Made by a program: the position numbers and the translations under genes. Positions 1 to 7,781 of a DNA stretch of 32,593 nt are shown here, one piece after another (the first letter of the stretch is position 1; each line of letters begins with the position of its first letter). The notes beneath the pieces are model-generated. The model did no database searches. It worked only from the letters and a program-made list of their open reading frames with translations, and had not been told where the DNA came from. Source of the stretch: a virus; the IMG/VR virus record IMGVR_UViG_3300042564_004380, positions 1 through 32,593 of that record; one strand, given 5' to 3'.

Positions 1-806
1 TACCAGAATTATCAGCAGTGTTACAAGCACCATCTGGTGGTACTTCTACAGGTGTGTTAGCAGTTGGTGAAACTATGTATATTTCATACGCATTAGAAAA
101 CAATTACAATAGTGGTTTAACTACTTCACTATCATGTCAAAAATATATAAAAATCACAAACAACACATCGACAGCAAAAGATGTTGCGTTTAGAATAAAT
201 GGGACTGATTTATTAACTTATATGCGTAAGATAGAAAACGTTGGTTATGATGGGTATGGTTTTTATGCTGATACATTTAAGTTATTGTATCAAATAGTTG
301 CTGAATCAACAACAAGACCAGCATCTGGTAGTTGGAAACAATATGATTTTACATCAACAGCTATCACATCTGTTGCTAACAAAACGATAGACCCTAAATT
401 ATTAGAAAATCAAAACTCTAATATTACTGGTTTTATTTTAGATAAATTAAAAGATAACAACGCAACAACATACAATGCGATACAATCTTTAAATTTACCA
501 GCAAATACAAACCCTACTTATTTACAATTTGGTGATGAAAGATTTTTCTATGGTAATTTAACAACGTACATTGGTGCAACAATTTACAAAACAATTTTTA
601 ATATTACGGTAAATGCAGGTCAGTTTAACTCTACTACAAACCCAACTAGAAGTACTAATCCAGCTACTAACCCAGCTACAATAAAAATAACTGAGGTTGG
701 TATTTATGATTCTAGTAATAATTTAGTTTGTATTGGTAAATTATCAACACCTATTCCTTTATCTGGAGGTAACACAATAATGCTAGAATTAAGTATGGAT
801 TTTTAA
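1..806 (+). CDS. Phage tail/baseplate-type structural protein, 5' end missing
   Basis: The reading frame is open from the window edge (first full codon at base 3) to TAA, so the true start lies upstream; an internal GTG at 18 is not a convincing start. The protein is rich in Asn, Thr and Ser and has low charge, as in tail fibre or baseplate proteins. Its C-terminal part carries ITEVGIYDSSNNLVCIGK, which resembles the ISEVGLYDDVGNLIAYAK segment of the next gene and the EIGLYD-N-L pattern common in phage tail-collar or fibre-attachment proteins. The two genes therefore look like diverged paralogues or parts of one structure, and only 13 nt separate them. The structural role is inferred from composition and this motif; the exact virion position cannot be told. 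Confidence 0.55.
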   Translation, partial: PELSAVLQAPSGGTSTGVLAVGETMYISYALENNYNSGLTTSLSCQKYIKITNNTSTAKDVAFRINGTDLLTYMRKIENVGYDGYGFYADTFKLLYQIVAESTTRPASGSWKQYDFTSTAITSVANKTIDPKLLENQNSNITGFILDKLKDNNATTYNAIQSLNLPANTNPTYLQFGDERFFYGNLTTYIGATIYKTIFNITVNAGQFNSTTNPTRSTNPATNPATIKITEVGIYDSSNNLVCIGKLSTPIPLSGGNTIMLELSMDF

Positions 807-819
807 TATAATAAAAAAA

Positions 820-2022
820 ATGGGATATAACAATACAGCCACAACACTTACATTAACTGCTAAATTAACACCGATAGGCAGACAAAAAATGATTTCAACA
901 AATAATGGTTTAATAAAAACTTTTAGTTTGGGTGATTCAGATGCTAACTACTACACCAATCTATTATTAGGAACAGGTGAAGTACCTAGTATAGCTGGTG
1001 ATATAGGTGTTAATAACACTAACAATAATAGTACAACTAAAGTTACAGGTATTAAAAATCCACTTATAGTTAATACTAGTGGATTACTAACTAAATCTGT
1101 AGGTACACAATCTACAAATATTTTAACAGAATCAGAATTAATTGGTTACACAACAATAAGTGGTAGTAATTTAAATTTTTCTGTTATCAATAGAACAGAT
1201 TATACTACTGATAGTAAAACAAATTTATATTATTCTTTCGGGTTACCGATAAACGATACAAACTTTACCACATTTACATCAACAACGGCAACAAATAACG
1301 GATACGCGAATACAGCATTTAGCGGGTTCGCGGTTAATAAAATTGTGGCAATTGCTATTAACGATTCTACTTATGGTGAATTGATAGATGGTAAATCTTT
1401 AAAAATTGAATTACCAACTAGTGCTGGAACATATACTATTTATTCTACTTATCAGTATAACACACAACCATTAAATATAATGGATAGTTTGTTAACCGAT
1501 GGTAACCTTAAAAGTAGTATGTTTGGTAACAATGTATCTATGTTAGTTTGTGATTCAATAAAAACACCAAATGGTGGTGATTCTAGTTTAAGTTGGGCTA
1601 CTGGTTACAACACAAACAGACCTTTTAGCTATAACGGTAAAAAAGCATATAATTATCAAACAAATACAAATTTATCATTAACAGCGGATACCTTAGTTGG
1701 TATAGCGTATTTAGATAAAGGTTTTATCGTTATTACGGACCCTACAATCGTTAATAATTTTACATCATCAGCTAGTACAGCAACAACAGTTAGTTTCGAT
1801 AGTCAATCAACAGGTGTTTACCAAATAGTTAATTGTATTGCTGATAGAGGTGAATTTGGGTCATCAACTAACCCTACATTTGAATTTGATGATATCCCTA
1901 GAATTTCTGAAGTTGGTTTATATGATGATGTTGGTAATTTAATAGCTTATGCTAAACCTGACCGACAAATATCTAAAAATATAAATGAATTTTTAGCTCT
2001 TTCAATAAAAATTAGTGTTTAA
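820..2022 (+). CDS. Phage tail/baseplate-type structural protein, 400 aa
   Basis: The ATG at 820 follows an A-rich stretch 13 nt after the preceding stop. The N-terminus reads LTAKLTPIGRQKM...FSLGDSDANYYT, which I associate with conserved tail or baseplate proteins of Bacteroidota phages. The middle is a Thr/Asn/Ser-rich beta-type region, and the C-terminus carries ISEVGLYDDVGNLIAYAK, shared with the preceding protein. There is no signal peptide, membrane segment or catalytic motif. The gene ends in a perfect terminator hairpin, so it closes the upstream structural operon. A virion role is likely; its exact place (fibre, collar or baseplate wedge) is unknown. Confidence 0.55.
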   Translation: MGYNNTATTLTLTAKLTPIGRQKMISTNNGLIKTFSLGDSDANYYTNLLLGTGEVPSIAGDIGVNNTNNNSTTKVTGIKNPLIVNTSGLLTKSVGTQSTNILTESELIGYTTISGSNLNFSVINRTDYTTDSKTNLYYSFGLPINDTNFTTFTSTTATNNGYANTAFSGFAVNKIVAIAINDSTYGELIDGKSLKIELPTSAGTYTIYSTYQYNTQPLNIMDSLLTDGNLKSSMFGNNVSMLVCDSIKTPNGGDSSLSWATGYNTNRPFSYNGKKAYNYQTNTNLSLTADTLVGIAYLDKGFIVITDPTIVNNFTSSASTATTVSFDSQSTGVYQIVNCIADRGEFGSSTNPTFEFDDIPRISEVGLYDDVGNLIAYAKPDRQISKNINEFLALSIKISV

Positions 2023-2048
2023 GACTTTATTTTTCACAATAAAGTCTT
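2021..2048 (+). terminator. Hairpin terminator after the tail gene
   Basis: A perfect 10-bp inverted repeat (AAGACTTTAT at 2021-2030 and ATAAAGTCTT at 2039-2048) with an 8-nt loop overlaps the TAA stop. It lacks a long T-run but sits exactly at the operon end, before the RuvC-like gene. Confidence 0.6.
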
Positions 2049-2069
2049 AAATTACTATAAAAAAGTTAT

Positions 2070-2726
2070 ATGGAAGAAAAAGAACCACAATTTTTATTAG
2101 CATTGGATGTATCAACTTCAACAATAGGTATTGCACTTTTTGAGGACAAAGGTAATAAGGGTGATATTAAACTATTACACCATGTCAGTCCTAAAGTTAA
2201 ACCAAAACCTACAGATAAAATGGAAGAACTTTTTAGAAAAGTTGAAATTTTTGAAAGTGAGTTCTTATCAAATTATGCTGATTTTGGTATAACTAAAGTA
2301 ATCATTGAAGAACCTCTTCTTCAATCAAATAACGTATATACAATTGCCACTCTTTTAAGGTTCAATGGTATGATATCTAAATCGGTATACGATACATTGG
2401 GTGTTGTTCCAGAATTTATTTCATCTTATGATGCTCGTAAATACGCTTTTCCAGATTTAATGGCGGTTAGAACTACTAAAAAAGATGGTACACCCTTAAC
2501 AGAAAAACAAATATCAAAAAACACACCAGTTCTTTTTGGTGGTTACCCTTTTGATATTGATAAAAAATATGTTTTATGGGAAAAAGTTGCTGAATTAGAA
2601 CCACAGATTAGTTGGTTTTATGATAAAAACAACAAACTTAAAAAAGAAACTTTTGATACTTCAGATGCCTACGTATGTGGTCTAGCTTATTTCAACAAAA
2701 GAAATTTAGAAAATGAAAATAAATAA
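2070..2726 (+). CDS. RuvC-like Holliday junction resolvase (RNase H fold)
   Basis: The 218-aa protein opens its core with LLALDVSTSTIGIALF, where Asp13 is the first catalytic acid of the RuvC/RNase H fold. It continues with VIIEEPLLQ around residue 80 (second acid, on the beta-4/helix junction) and ends with TSDAYVCGLAYF around residue 200, which supplies the last acidic residue. This D-E-D layout and the length fit phage RuvC-type nucleases that cut four-way junctions and debranch replicating DNA before packaging. It precedes primase and recombination genes, consistent with a replication/recombination module. A different RNase H-fold nuclease cannot be ruled out. No clear promoter is visible in the 47 nt upstream. 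Confidence 0.72.
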   Translation: MEEKEPQFLLALDVSTSTIGIALFEDKGNKGDIKLLHHVSPKVKPKPTDKMEELFRKVEIFESEFLSNYADFGITKVIIEEPLLQSNNVYTIATLLRFNGMISKSVYDTLGVVPEFISSYDARKYAFPDLMAVRTTKKDGTPLTEKQISKNTPVLFGGYPFDIDKKYVLWEKVAELEPQISWFYDKNNKLKKETFDTSDAYVCGLAYFNKRNLENENK

Positions 2727-2730
2727 ATTA

Positions 2731-2761
2731 TTGTAAATATAATTTTTTATTAGTATATTTG
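2731..2761 (+). promoter_or_regulatory. Bacteroidota-type promoter for the primase gene
   Basis: TTG at 2731-2733, 20 nt, then TATATTTG at 2754-2761, matching the Bacteroidota -33/-7 form. The primase ATG at 2766 follows by only 4 nt, so the leader would be almost absent. Confidence 0.7.
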
Positions 2762-2765
2762 CTAG

Positions 2766-3707
2766 ATGAATTACTTAGCTAGCATATTTGAAAGTTTTTT
2801 AGGTGACCCTAGAAAACACAACCACGATACTGGACAGATAGCCTTTGACTGTCCAGCATGCTCTGCTGATAAAGGTTTATATAATGGTGATGGTAAGGGT
2901 AATTTAGAACTCAATTACCATAAAGGTGTATATAAATGCTGGGTTTGTTACGAAACAAATCACATGTACGGTTCTTTAGAAAATCTAGTTAAAAAATACG
3001 GAACTAAAAGTCACCTAAGAGAATATAATTTATTCAAACCAGAATACAACTACAATGGTTCTAAAAATTCAGAAAAAATAATTGTTAGATTACCAGAAGG
3101 TTATAAAAAATTATCAGAATGTACCAAACTTGATTACAAATCAGATTTAGCTATAAAATATTTAAAAGATAGAGGTATTACCGATGAAATTATAAAAGAA
3201 TATAATATCGGTTATACAATATCTGGTGACTTCCAAAATAGGATAATAATACCTTCTTATGATTCTGATGGTAATGTTAATTATTTTATAGCTAGATGGT
3301 TTTTAAATAAAAAAACCAAAGTAAAATATCTTAACCCTCATGCTGAAAAATATGAAATAATATTTAATGAGAATAAAATAAATTGGGACACAACGATTTA
3401 TTTAGTTGAAGGTGCGACTGACCATATTGTTGTACCTAATTCAATACCATTATTAGGTAAATTTATTAGTGATAAATTAAAATATCTATTACACGAAAAA
3501 GCTAAAGCGTTTGTTGTTATATTATTAGATAGTGACGCTTATGATGATGCTGAAAGACTTTATTGGGAATTAAATACTGGTGATTTAAAAGACCGTATAA
3601 AAATATGTACACCACCAGATGGTTATGACCCTTCCAGTGTATTTCAATATTTGGGTAATAGTGGTATTGTTAAGTTATTAATGAGTAGTCACAAATTAAA
3701 AGAATAA
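2766..3707 (+). CDS. DnaG-type DNA primase (zinc finger plus Toprim)
   Basis: The 313-aa protein has an N-terminal zinc-binding pattern, CPAC near residue 30 and CWVC near residue 58, the template-recognition finger of DnaG/T7-type primases. A Toprim core follows: YLVEGATDH (the EGxxD glutamate) near residue 217 and ILLDSDAYDDA (the DxD metal site) near residue 257. The protein makes RNA primers for lagging-strand synthesis. It is short for DnaG and has no C-terminal helicase domain, so a separate helicase is expected elsewhere in the genome. It has its own promoter and is followed by another promoter before the nuclease gene. Confidence 0.85.
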   Translation: MNYLASIFESFLGDPRKHNHDTGQIAFDCPACSADKGLYNGDGKGNLELNYHKGVYKCWVCYETNHMYGSLENLVKKYGTKSHLREYNLFKPEYNYNGSKNSEKIIVRLPEGYKKLSECTKLDYKSDLAIKYLKDRGITDEIIKEYNIGYTISGDFQNRIIIPSYDSDGNVNYFIARWFLNKKTKVKYLNPHAEKYEIIFNENKINWDTTIYLVEGATDHIVVPNSIPLLGKFISDKLKYLLHEKAKAFVVILLDSDAYDDAERLYWELNTGDLKDRIKICTPPDGYDPSSVFQYLGNSGIVKLLMSSHKLKE

Positions 3708-3708
3708 T

Positions 3709-3739
3709 TTGCATTTGGTATAAAAATTTAGTATATTTG
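3709..3739 (+). promoter_or_regulatory. Bacteroidota-type promoter for the PD-(D/E)XK nuclease gene
   Basis: TTG at 3709-3711, 20 nt, then TATATTTG at 3732-3739, 16 nt before the ATG at 3756. Confidence 0.7.
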
Positions 3740-3755
3740 TAATAAACTAAAAATT

Positions 3756-4538
3756 ATGTCAAATGCTAAACTATGGGTTGGTCCAGTCTACTTGGAACCA
3801 ATTGAACACAAATATCATCACAGAGAAACTGGTAAAATTTATAAATCAGTTACAACTACACTTACATCAATCGAACCACACTTTGACTCTGAAGCTGTAT
3901 CGGCCGCTATTGTCAATCAACCAAACAATGTAAAACAAGAACGATATATTGGTTTAACGCAACAACAAATACTTGATTATTGGCAAATGCTTAATGATGA
4001 AGCGAATGTGTATGGTACAAAGGTTCACGATATTGTTGAAAGATATTTGTTGGCCAACAAATGGTATTTTCCAGATGACACAGAAGAAGGTAAGTTTGAA
4101 CAAAAAGTGATTGATGGTTTTAATGACTTGAAAATTGATGAAGGTATTGCAATGTGGCCAGAAAGAATTATGTTCTCTGAACAATATGAATTAGCTGGTA
4201 TGTCTGACCTTATTATTGATATTGATGATACTTACTTTGATGTTTGGGACTGGAAAACCAACAGAGAATTCAACTTCTTTAACCAATACGGTTATGAAAC
4301 TCTTTTCAAACCATTCGACCACTTACAAGCATGTCAATGGTCAATTTATACATTACAATTAAGTGTGTATGCTTACATGTATGAATTAGAATTTCCACAT
4401 AGAAAATGTAGACAAATCTGTATTGGTTATTGGGATAAAGAAAAAATGAGTTTCCAAAAAATACAAATAATGTATCTCAAGCATGAAGCACGTAAATTAA
4501 TAGAAATGCACCATTATAATATAATGAAGAATAATTAA
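3756..4538 (+). CDS. PD-(D/E)XK (Cas4/RecB-like) nuclease
   Basis: The 260-aa protein carries the RecB-type nuclease layout: YGTKVHDIVERYL near residue 87 (the GxxxH/E helix), GMSDLIIDID near residue 148 (metal-binding Asp), FDVWDWKTN near residue 163 (the D-x-K catalytic pair) and QLSVYAYMYE near residue 205 (the conserved Q/Y helix). Such phage enzymes are DNA exonucleases in recombination or host DNA breakdown. No Fe-S cysteine cluster of the Cas4 type is visible. The last 18 codons (HEARKLIEMHHYNIMKNN) recur in diverged form at 6043-6099, beyond a reverse-strand cassette, so the present 3' end may have been supplied or displaced by that insertion. The gene overlaps the convergent HNH gene by 4 nt. 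Confidence 0.75.
   Translation: MSNAKLWVGPVYLEPIEHKYHHRETGKIYKSVTTTLTSIEPHFDSEAVSAAIVNQPNNVKQERYIGLTQQQILDYWQMLNDEANVYGTKVHDIVERYLLANKWYFPDDTEEGKFEQKVIDGFNDLKIDEGIAMWPERIMFSEQYELAGMSDLIIDIDDTYFDVWDWKTNREFNFFNQYGYETLFKPFDHLQACQWSIYTLQLSVYAYMYELEFPHRKCRQICIGYWDKEKMSFQKIQIMYLKHEARKLIEMHHYNIMKNN
4482..4538 (+). repeat. Left copy of a duplicated gene end (recoded)
   Basis: The last 18 sense codons and stop of the nuclease gene. The copy at 6043-6099 matches 41 of 57 bases by my count but 15 of 18 amino acids, and most differences fall at third codon positions. That is the pattern of two copies each having been under selection as protein, not of a fresh duplication. Confidence 0.8.
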
Positions 4539-5194
4539 AAAATATCTTTTTTTACATCTCTATTAAAATAAGAACATAACGGTTGAAGATTGCTGAAATG
4601 GTTTAATTTCAGTAATTCTTCTTTTGTAATTGCTGAACTAGATGGTATTATATGGTCCATATCCCAACCATAGTTAGCTGTTCCGTTATATAAACCATAA
4701 TTATCCCAAGTCATCCATGATTCAAATTTAGATTCAAGGTGTTGTTTGAATTCTTCAATAGTACAACCTAAAATATTACTTGTAGTATTATTTTTATCAA
4801 AACCGTTTCTTTTAATAGAATTTCTTATTAAACATCTAATATTATTGGATAATTTAAAAAGAAAATCTATTTCACTACGCTTTTTAATATATTCATTATA
4901 ATAATTAGGTCGTTTGTCTAACCATTTATTTTTTGCTTCCTTAACTTTATTTGGGTTATTTTTAACCCATTCTTTTTTAGATTTTCTATTGACATCCAAA
5001 TTATTAGTATTCCATTCTTTTTTACGATTAATCTCTTTTTCCGTTTTGGCTAAATTTTTAAAATAATCAGGGTTATTTTTTAACCAATTTGATTGTAATT
5101 CTTTTATTTTTTCTTTATTTTTTTCTCTATATTCTTTATTATATAAACGTTTAGCCTCTTTACGTTCTTCTTCTGTTAAATATTTTTTATTCAT
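4535..5194 (-). CDS. HNH endonuclease, free-standing homing type
   Basis: I place the start at the ATG at 5194 rather than an in-frame GTG at 5203, because the ATG gives a protein (219 aa) that opens MNKKYLTEEERKEAKR. The N-terminal half is a very basic helical stretch with repeated N-K-W-L-K-NNP units, typical of the DNA-binding part of phage HNH homing enzymes. The C-terminal half holds the HNH core: YGWDMDHIIPSS (the DH pair) and LNHFSNLQPLCSYFNRDVK (the two Asn positions). It overlaps the terminase-like gene upstream on its own strand by 8 nt and the convergent nuclease gene by 4 nt. Free-standing HNH genes spread by cutting cognate DNA lacking them; here the duplicated gene end on either side supports mobility. 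Confidence 0.82.
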   Translation of the reverse strand: MNKKYLTEEERKEAKRLYNKEYREKNKEKIKELQSNWLKNNPDYFKNLAKTEKEINRKKEWNTNNLDVNRKSKKEWVKNNPNKVKEAKNKWLDKRPNYYNEYIKKRSEIDFLFKLSNNIRCLIRNSIKRNGFDKNNTTSNILGCTIEEFKQHLESKFESWMTWDNYGLYNGTANYGWDMDHIIPSSSAITKEELLKLNHFSNLQPLCSYFNRDVKKDIF

Positions 5195-5939
5195 CTGTAT
5201 CACGTTTAATTAACATTCTTAGGTATTCAGATAATGACAAATCTAAACCTAATAATTTTTTTGATAAAGCCATGTATAAATCATCATTTACCCTAAAACT
5301 TAATAAATGGTCCTTATTTAATTTCCCAGAGACATCCTCTAAATCCATCTCAACTTTAAAAGTTTCAGAATCCACAATAAGTCTATATTCTTCATATTTT
5401 TTAAGATTTTCTTCATCAATACTCCAATGTAGTATGTTCTTAATAAAAATATTGTTATCATTACTAAACAATTCGTTAAAATATGAATAACCTTTTTTGT
5501 TTGATGACGCAAGTATTAATTTAGAATTTGTTTTAGCGTTTAATATAGGTAAAATATTTGTTAATAAATTATCTAAATTACCAACAAAACAAGCGTTGTC
5601 TATTATTAAGTATTCAAAACCATAACCTCTCAAACCGTCTAAACTTGACGCTATTTTTATTCGATTACCATTTTCAAATTCTAAATATGAAACGGTATCT
5701 TTTGTTTTTTTTAAAGAAATAATTCGATTATCTAATCTAATTTTATTTAATAATTCTTTGCATGAGGATAATTTCTCAGTAAACAAAACTATAGTTTTGT
5801 TATTTTCGTTTAATAAATTTTCTATTATAAATTCTATTAAAACAGTTGAAACACCCATTTGTCTGGAGTGTTTTATTAATGAAAATCTATTTTCATTTAA
5901 AGATGTTAATAATGTTTTTTGAAATTTTTTTAATTCCAT
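5187..5939 (-). CDS. Terminase-like ATPase-domain protein with altered Walker motifs and a C-terminal DNA-binding segment
   Basis: The 250-aa protein follows the order of motifs of phage large-terminase ATPase domains: an adenine-motif region near RFSLIKHSRQ, a Walker A-like SRQMGVST at residues 25-32, SSLDGLRGYGFEYLIIDNACF at about 98-118 (Walker B position) and LILASSNKKG at 141-150 (coupling motif). The key residues are changed: the Walker A Lys is Val30 and the catalytic Glu after the Walker B Asp is Asn115. The terminase nuclease domain is absent. The last 35 residues (FRVNDDLYMALSKKL...LSEYLRMLIKR) resemble a ribbon-helix-helix DNA-binding unit. It lies in a cassette with an HNH gene. 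My reading is a terminase paralogue without ATPase activity that binds DNA; the role is unknown. Confidence 0.6.
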   Translation of the reverse strand: MELKKFQKTLLTSLNENRFSLIKHSRQMGVSTVLIEFIIENLLNENNKTIVLFTEKLSSCKELLNKIRLDNRIISLKKTKDTVSYLEFENGNRIKIASSLDGLRGYGFEYLIIDNACFVGNLDNLLTNILPILNAKTNSKLILASSNKKGYSYFNELFSNDNNIFIKNILHWSIDEENLKKYEEYRLIVDSETFKVEMDLEDVSGKLNKDHLLSFRVNDDLYMALSKKLLGLDLSLSEYLRMLIKRDTDE

Positions 5940-5969
5940 TGTAATACAATTTTAATTTTTGTTATACAA

Positions 5970-5977
5970 ATAAATAT
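5970..5977 (-). promoter_or_regulatory. Candidate ATATTTAT-type promoter for the cassette genes
   Basis: Read on the minus strand this is ATATTTAT, 30 nt upstream of the terminase-like start at 5939. It matches the motif found before several forward-strand genes here. The motif is AT-rich and will occur by chance, so this is weak evidence. Confidence 0.3.
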
Positions 5978-5986
5978 CTATAATTC

Positions 5987-6017
5987 TTGTAAAAGTCTAA
6001 AATATTTAGTATCTTTG
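5987..6017 (+). promoter_or_regulatory. Bacteroidota-type promoter at the right edge of the cassette
   Basis: TTG at 5987-5989, 20 nt, TATCTTTG at 6010-6017. It lies at the right end of the inserted cassette and would drive the recombination operon that begins at 6092, perhaps replacing transcription lost by the insertion. Confidence 0.75.
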
Positions 6018-6042
6018 TAGAAAAAATAATTTTGGTGTTAAA

Positions 6043-6099
6043 CATGAAGCCAAGAAGCTTATTGAGATGCACCACTATAACTTAATGAAAAATGCATAA
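6043..6099 (+). pseudogene. Orphan 3' end of the PD-(D/E)XK nuclease gene
   Basis: The bases read HEAKKLIEMHHYNLMKNA followed by TAA, matching the end of the nuclease encoded at 3756-4538 (15 of 18 residues). No start or body of the gene is attached. The stop overlaps the ATG of the next gene (ATG at 6092, TAA at 6097-6099), the kind of stop/start overlap seen at other operon junctions in this window, so this copy is probably the ancestral end of the nuclease gene. Confidence 0.75.
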
Positions 6100-6361
6100 C
6101 AGAAGTTTATATGAACCCTTTAATGATGAACAATTATATAAAATTGTTCATGATGGTTGGTCAGAATTTAAAGTTGCTTTAACTCATGAATTAAAACATG
6201 GTACCGACCAAGTATTAACGTTATTAATGCAAAGCACTGCTAGTATTCTAATAATGGATAGAGAAGAATTATTAGATATGATAGGTTTAATGGATAAATA
6301 CATTTACAAATTAAATAAATACAACGAAGAAAATGGTAAAGAAGATAATACATCTCGCTGA
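6092..6361 (+). CDS. Hypothetical protein, 89 aa, first gene of the recombination operon
   Basis: The protein begins MHNRSLYEPFNDEQLYKIVHDGW and is mostly helical and acidic, with no motif I recognise. It starts inside the orphan nuclease end and ends in TGA, one of only three UGA stops I find here. It overlaps the metallophosphatase gene by 29 nt, so the two are probably translationally coupled. If UGA were read through it would gain only WYSH before a TAG. The function is unknown; the context suggests a small partner of the recombination nuclease or of the upstream exonuclease. Confidence 0.65.
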   Translation: MHNRSLYEPFNDEQLYKIVHDGWSEFKVALTHELKHGTDQVLTLLMQSTASILIMDREELLDMIGLMDKYIYKLNKYNEENGKEDNTSR

Positions 6362-7145
6362 TATTCACATTAGAACTTTTCGCATGCACGAAGAGTATAT
6401 GTCAGTATTCAAAAAATTAATTTCTGATTTAACAGATTTGTTAACAGAATATAAAAAAGAAGAAATTAGGGTGGTAATTGCTGGGGACTTAGTTCACCAA
6501 AAAATTGTAATCTCGAATGAGCAACTTATGCTTGGAACATGGTTTATTAGAAAACTTGAAGAAATAGCACCAGTTATTATAATAGCTGGGAATCATGATT
6601 TGTTAGAAAATAATAAAGACCGTATGGATTCTATATCACCGATGGTTCAATTTTTATTCGACAAAAATGTAAATTACTTCAAAGAATCAAAGTGTTATTT
6701 AGATGATAACATCGTATGGTGTGTTTATTCTATTTTTGAAGAAAATTCTAGACCAGATATTGAAGGTGCTAGAGCTCAATTTGGTGATGACAAAACATAT
6801 ATCGGTTTATATCACGCACCAGTACTCAACGCTAAAACAGATATAGGTTACGAGATTGACCATGGTGCTGCGTTGGAAGAGTTCGAGGGTTGTGATATGG
6901 TTATGCTTGGTGATATTCACAAAAGACAATCGTTCAACCATAAGGGGATACCAATAGCATATCCATCAAGTCTGATACAACAAAACTTTGGTGAGAATGT
7001 AAGTAAACATGGATTCTTATTATGGGATGTTGAAACCAAAACATTTACAGAGCATGATGTTGAAAACAAAGCACCATTCTATCAATTTAAAATAAAGTCC
7101 CTTGAAGACCTCGATAACGGGACAGAGGTATTAACTAATTTATAA
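6333..7145 (+). CDS. Recombination endonuclease subunit, gp47/SbcD/Mre11-like
   Basis: The 270-aa protein shows the calcineurin-like metallophosphatase signature in order: HLADIHIR (Asp10, His12), VIAGDLVHQK near residue 48, IAGNHDLLENN near residue 88, YHAPV near residue 155 and MLGDIHKRQS near residue 193. These residues bind the two metals. It pairs with the Rad50-like protein encoded further on, as T4 gp47 pairs with gp46, to process DNA ends for recombination-dependent replication. Its start lies within the preceding gene and its stop overlaps the next start (TAATG). The length is close to the nuclease core of SbcD, without a long capping domain. Confidence 0.85.
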   Translation: MVKKIIHLADIHIRTFRMHEEYMSVFKKLISDLTDLLTEYKKEEIRVVIAGDLVHQKIVISNEQLMLGTWFIRKLEEIAPVIIIAGNHDLLENNKDRMDSISPMVQFLFDKNVNYFKESKCYLDDNIVWCVYSIFEENSRPDIEGARAQFGDDKTYIGLYHAPVLNAKTDIGYEIDHGAALEEFEGCDMVMLGDIHKRQSFNHKGIPIAYPSSLIQQNFGENVSKHGFLLWDVETKTFTEHDVENKAPFYQFKIKSLEDLDNGTEVLTNL

Positions 7146-7375
7146 TGACATTAAACGAATTAAAAAAGTTTGTAAATGGACTACCAGAAGAAATGGGTGA
7201 ATGGTCTGTTGTAAACGGAGAAGTTGGGTATTTAGACCCTAGTGATGATAATTCTATGGTATATAGAATTGACAAACCAATAATTGCTTTGTTTGTGGAC
7301 CAAAGCTCACAAGAGATATGTTTATTCCATCAAACGCAAGAAGATGTAACAAATATGTTAGATGGAGGTGAATAA
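7145..7375 (+). CDS. Hypothetical protein, 76 aa, between the Mre11- and Rad50-like genes
   Basis: MTLNELKKFVNGLPEEMGEWSVV followed by a strand-rich acidic body ending DMLDGGE-like. Short phage proteins beginning L-ELK--I-LPE-ME are common and uncharacterised, and this fits that look. The start overlaps the previous stop by one base, and the stop overlaps the next gene by 14 nt, so it is an integral operon member. I know no function. Confidence 0.7.
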   Translation: MTLNELKKFVNGLPEEMGEWSVVNGEVGYLDPSDDNSMVYRIDKPIIALFVDQSSQEICLFHQTQEDVTNMLDGGE

Positions 7376-7781
7376 AGAATTAAACGATGAAATCTGGAAC
7401 TATTGTAGAGCAAACAATATAACGAATATAGATGAATTTATGTTGAAATGTTTAAAACAAGGTTTCACATCTGAAAAGTTTGGTGCAACACCAACCACAA
7501 AAGAAAAAATTGTTGAGAAAGAGGTTGAAAAGATTGTAGAAGTACCTATTGAAAAAATTGTAGAAGTAATTGTTGAGAAAGAAGTTTTCATAACTGATAA
7601 CAAAGAAATGAAAAAACTAACCAAAGAGATTGATAAGTTAAACGGTGTGATAAAAACAACAGCTGAAAACAAAGATAAAGCTATAGGTGAATTAGCTGCT
7701 CTTGAAATTGAACACAAAAAGTTAAAAATAGAATTAGAACAAGAAAAAAAGAAAAAGAAAACAGATTTGTATGGCGAATAA
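7362..7781 (+). CDS. Coiled-coil protein, 139 aa
   Basis: Residues 1-45 form a small folded part (NDEIWNYCRANNITNIDEFMLKCLKQG). Then come alternating Val/Ile-Glu-Lys units (VEKEVEKIVEVPIEKIVE) from about 50 to 80 and a long charged coiled coil to the end. The start lies within the preceding gene and the stop within the Rad50-like gene, so translation is probably coupled. The position between the Mre11- and Rad50-like genes suggests a partner or regulator of that nuclease. The beta-type VEK repeat is also common in phage proteins that assemble as fibres, so the role stays open. Confidence 0.7.
   Translation: MEVNKELNDEIWNYCRANNITNIDEFMLKCLKQGFTSEKFGATPTTKEKIVEKEVEKIVEVPIEKIVEVIVEKEVFITDNKEMKKLTKEIDKLNGVIKTTAENKDKAIGELAALEIEHKKLKIELEQEKKKKKTDLYGE

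Noticed and set aside
5187-5939. The active large terminase of the phage
   Set aside because: Walker A Lys and catalytic Glu positions are changed, and the nuclease domain is absent; it lies in a mobile cassette.
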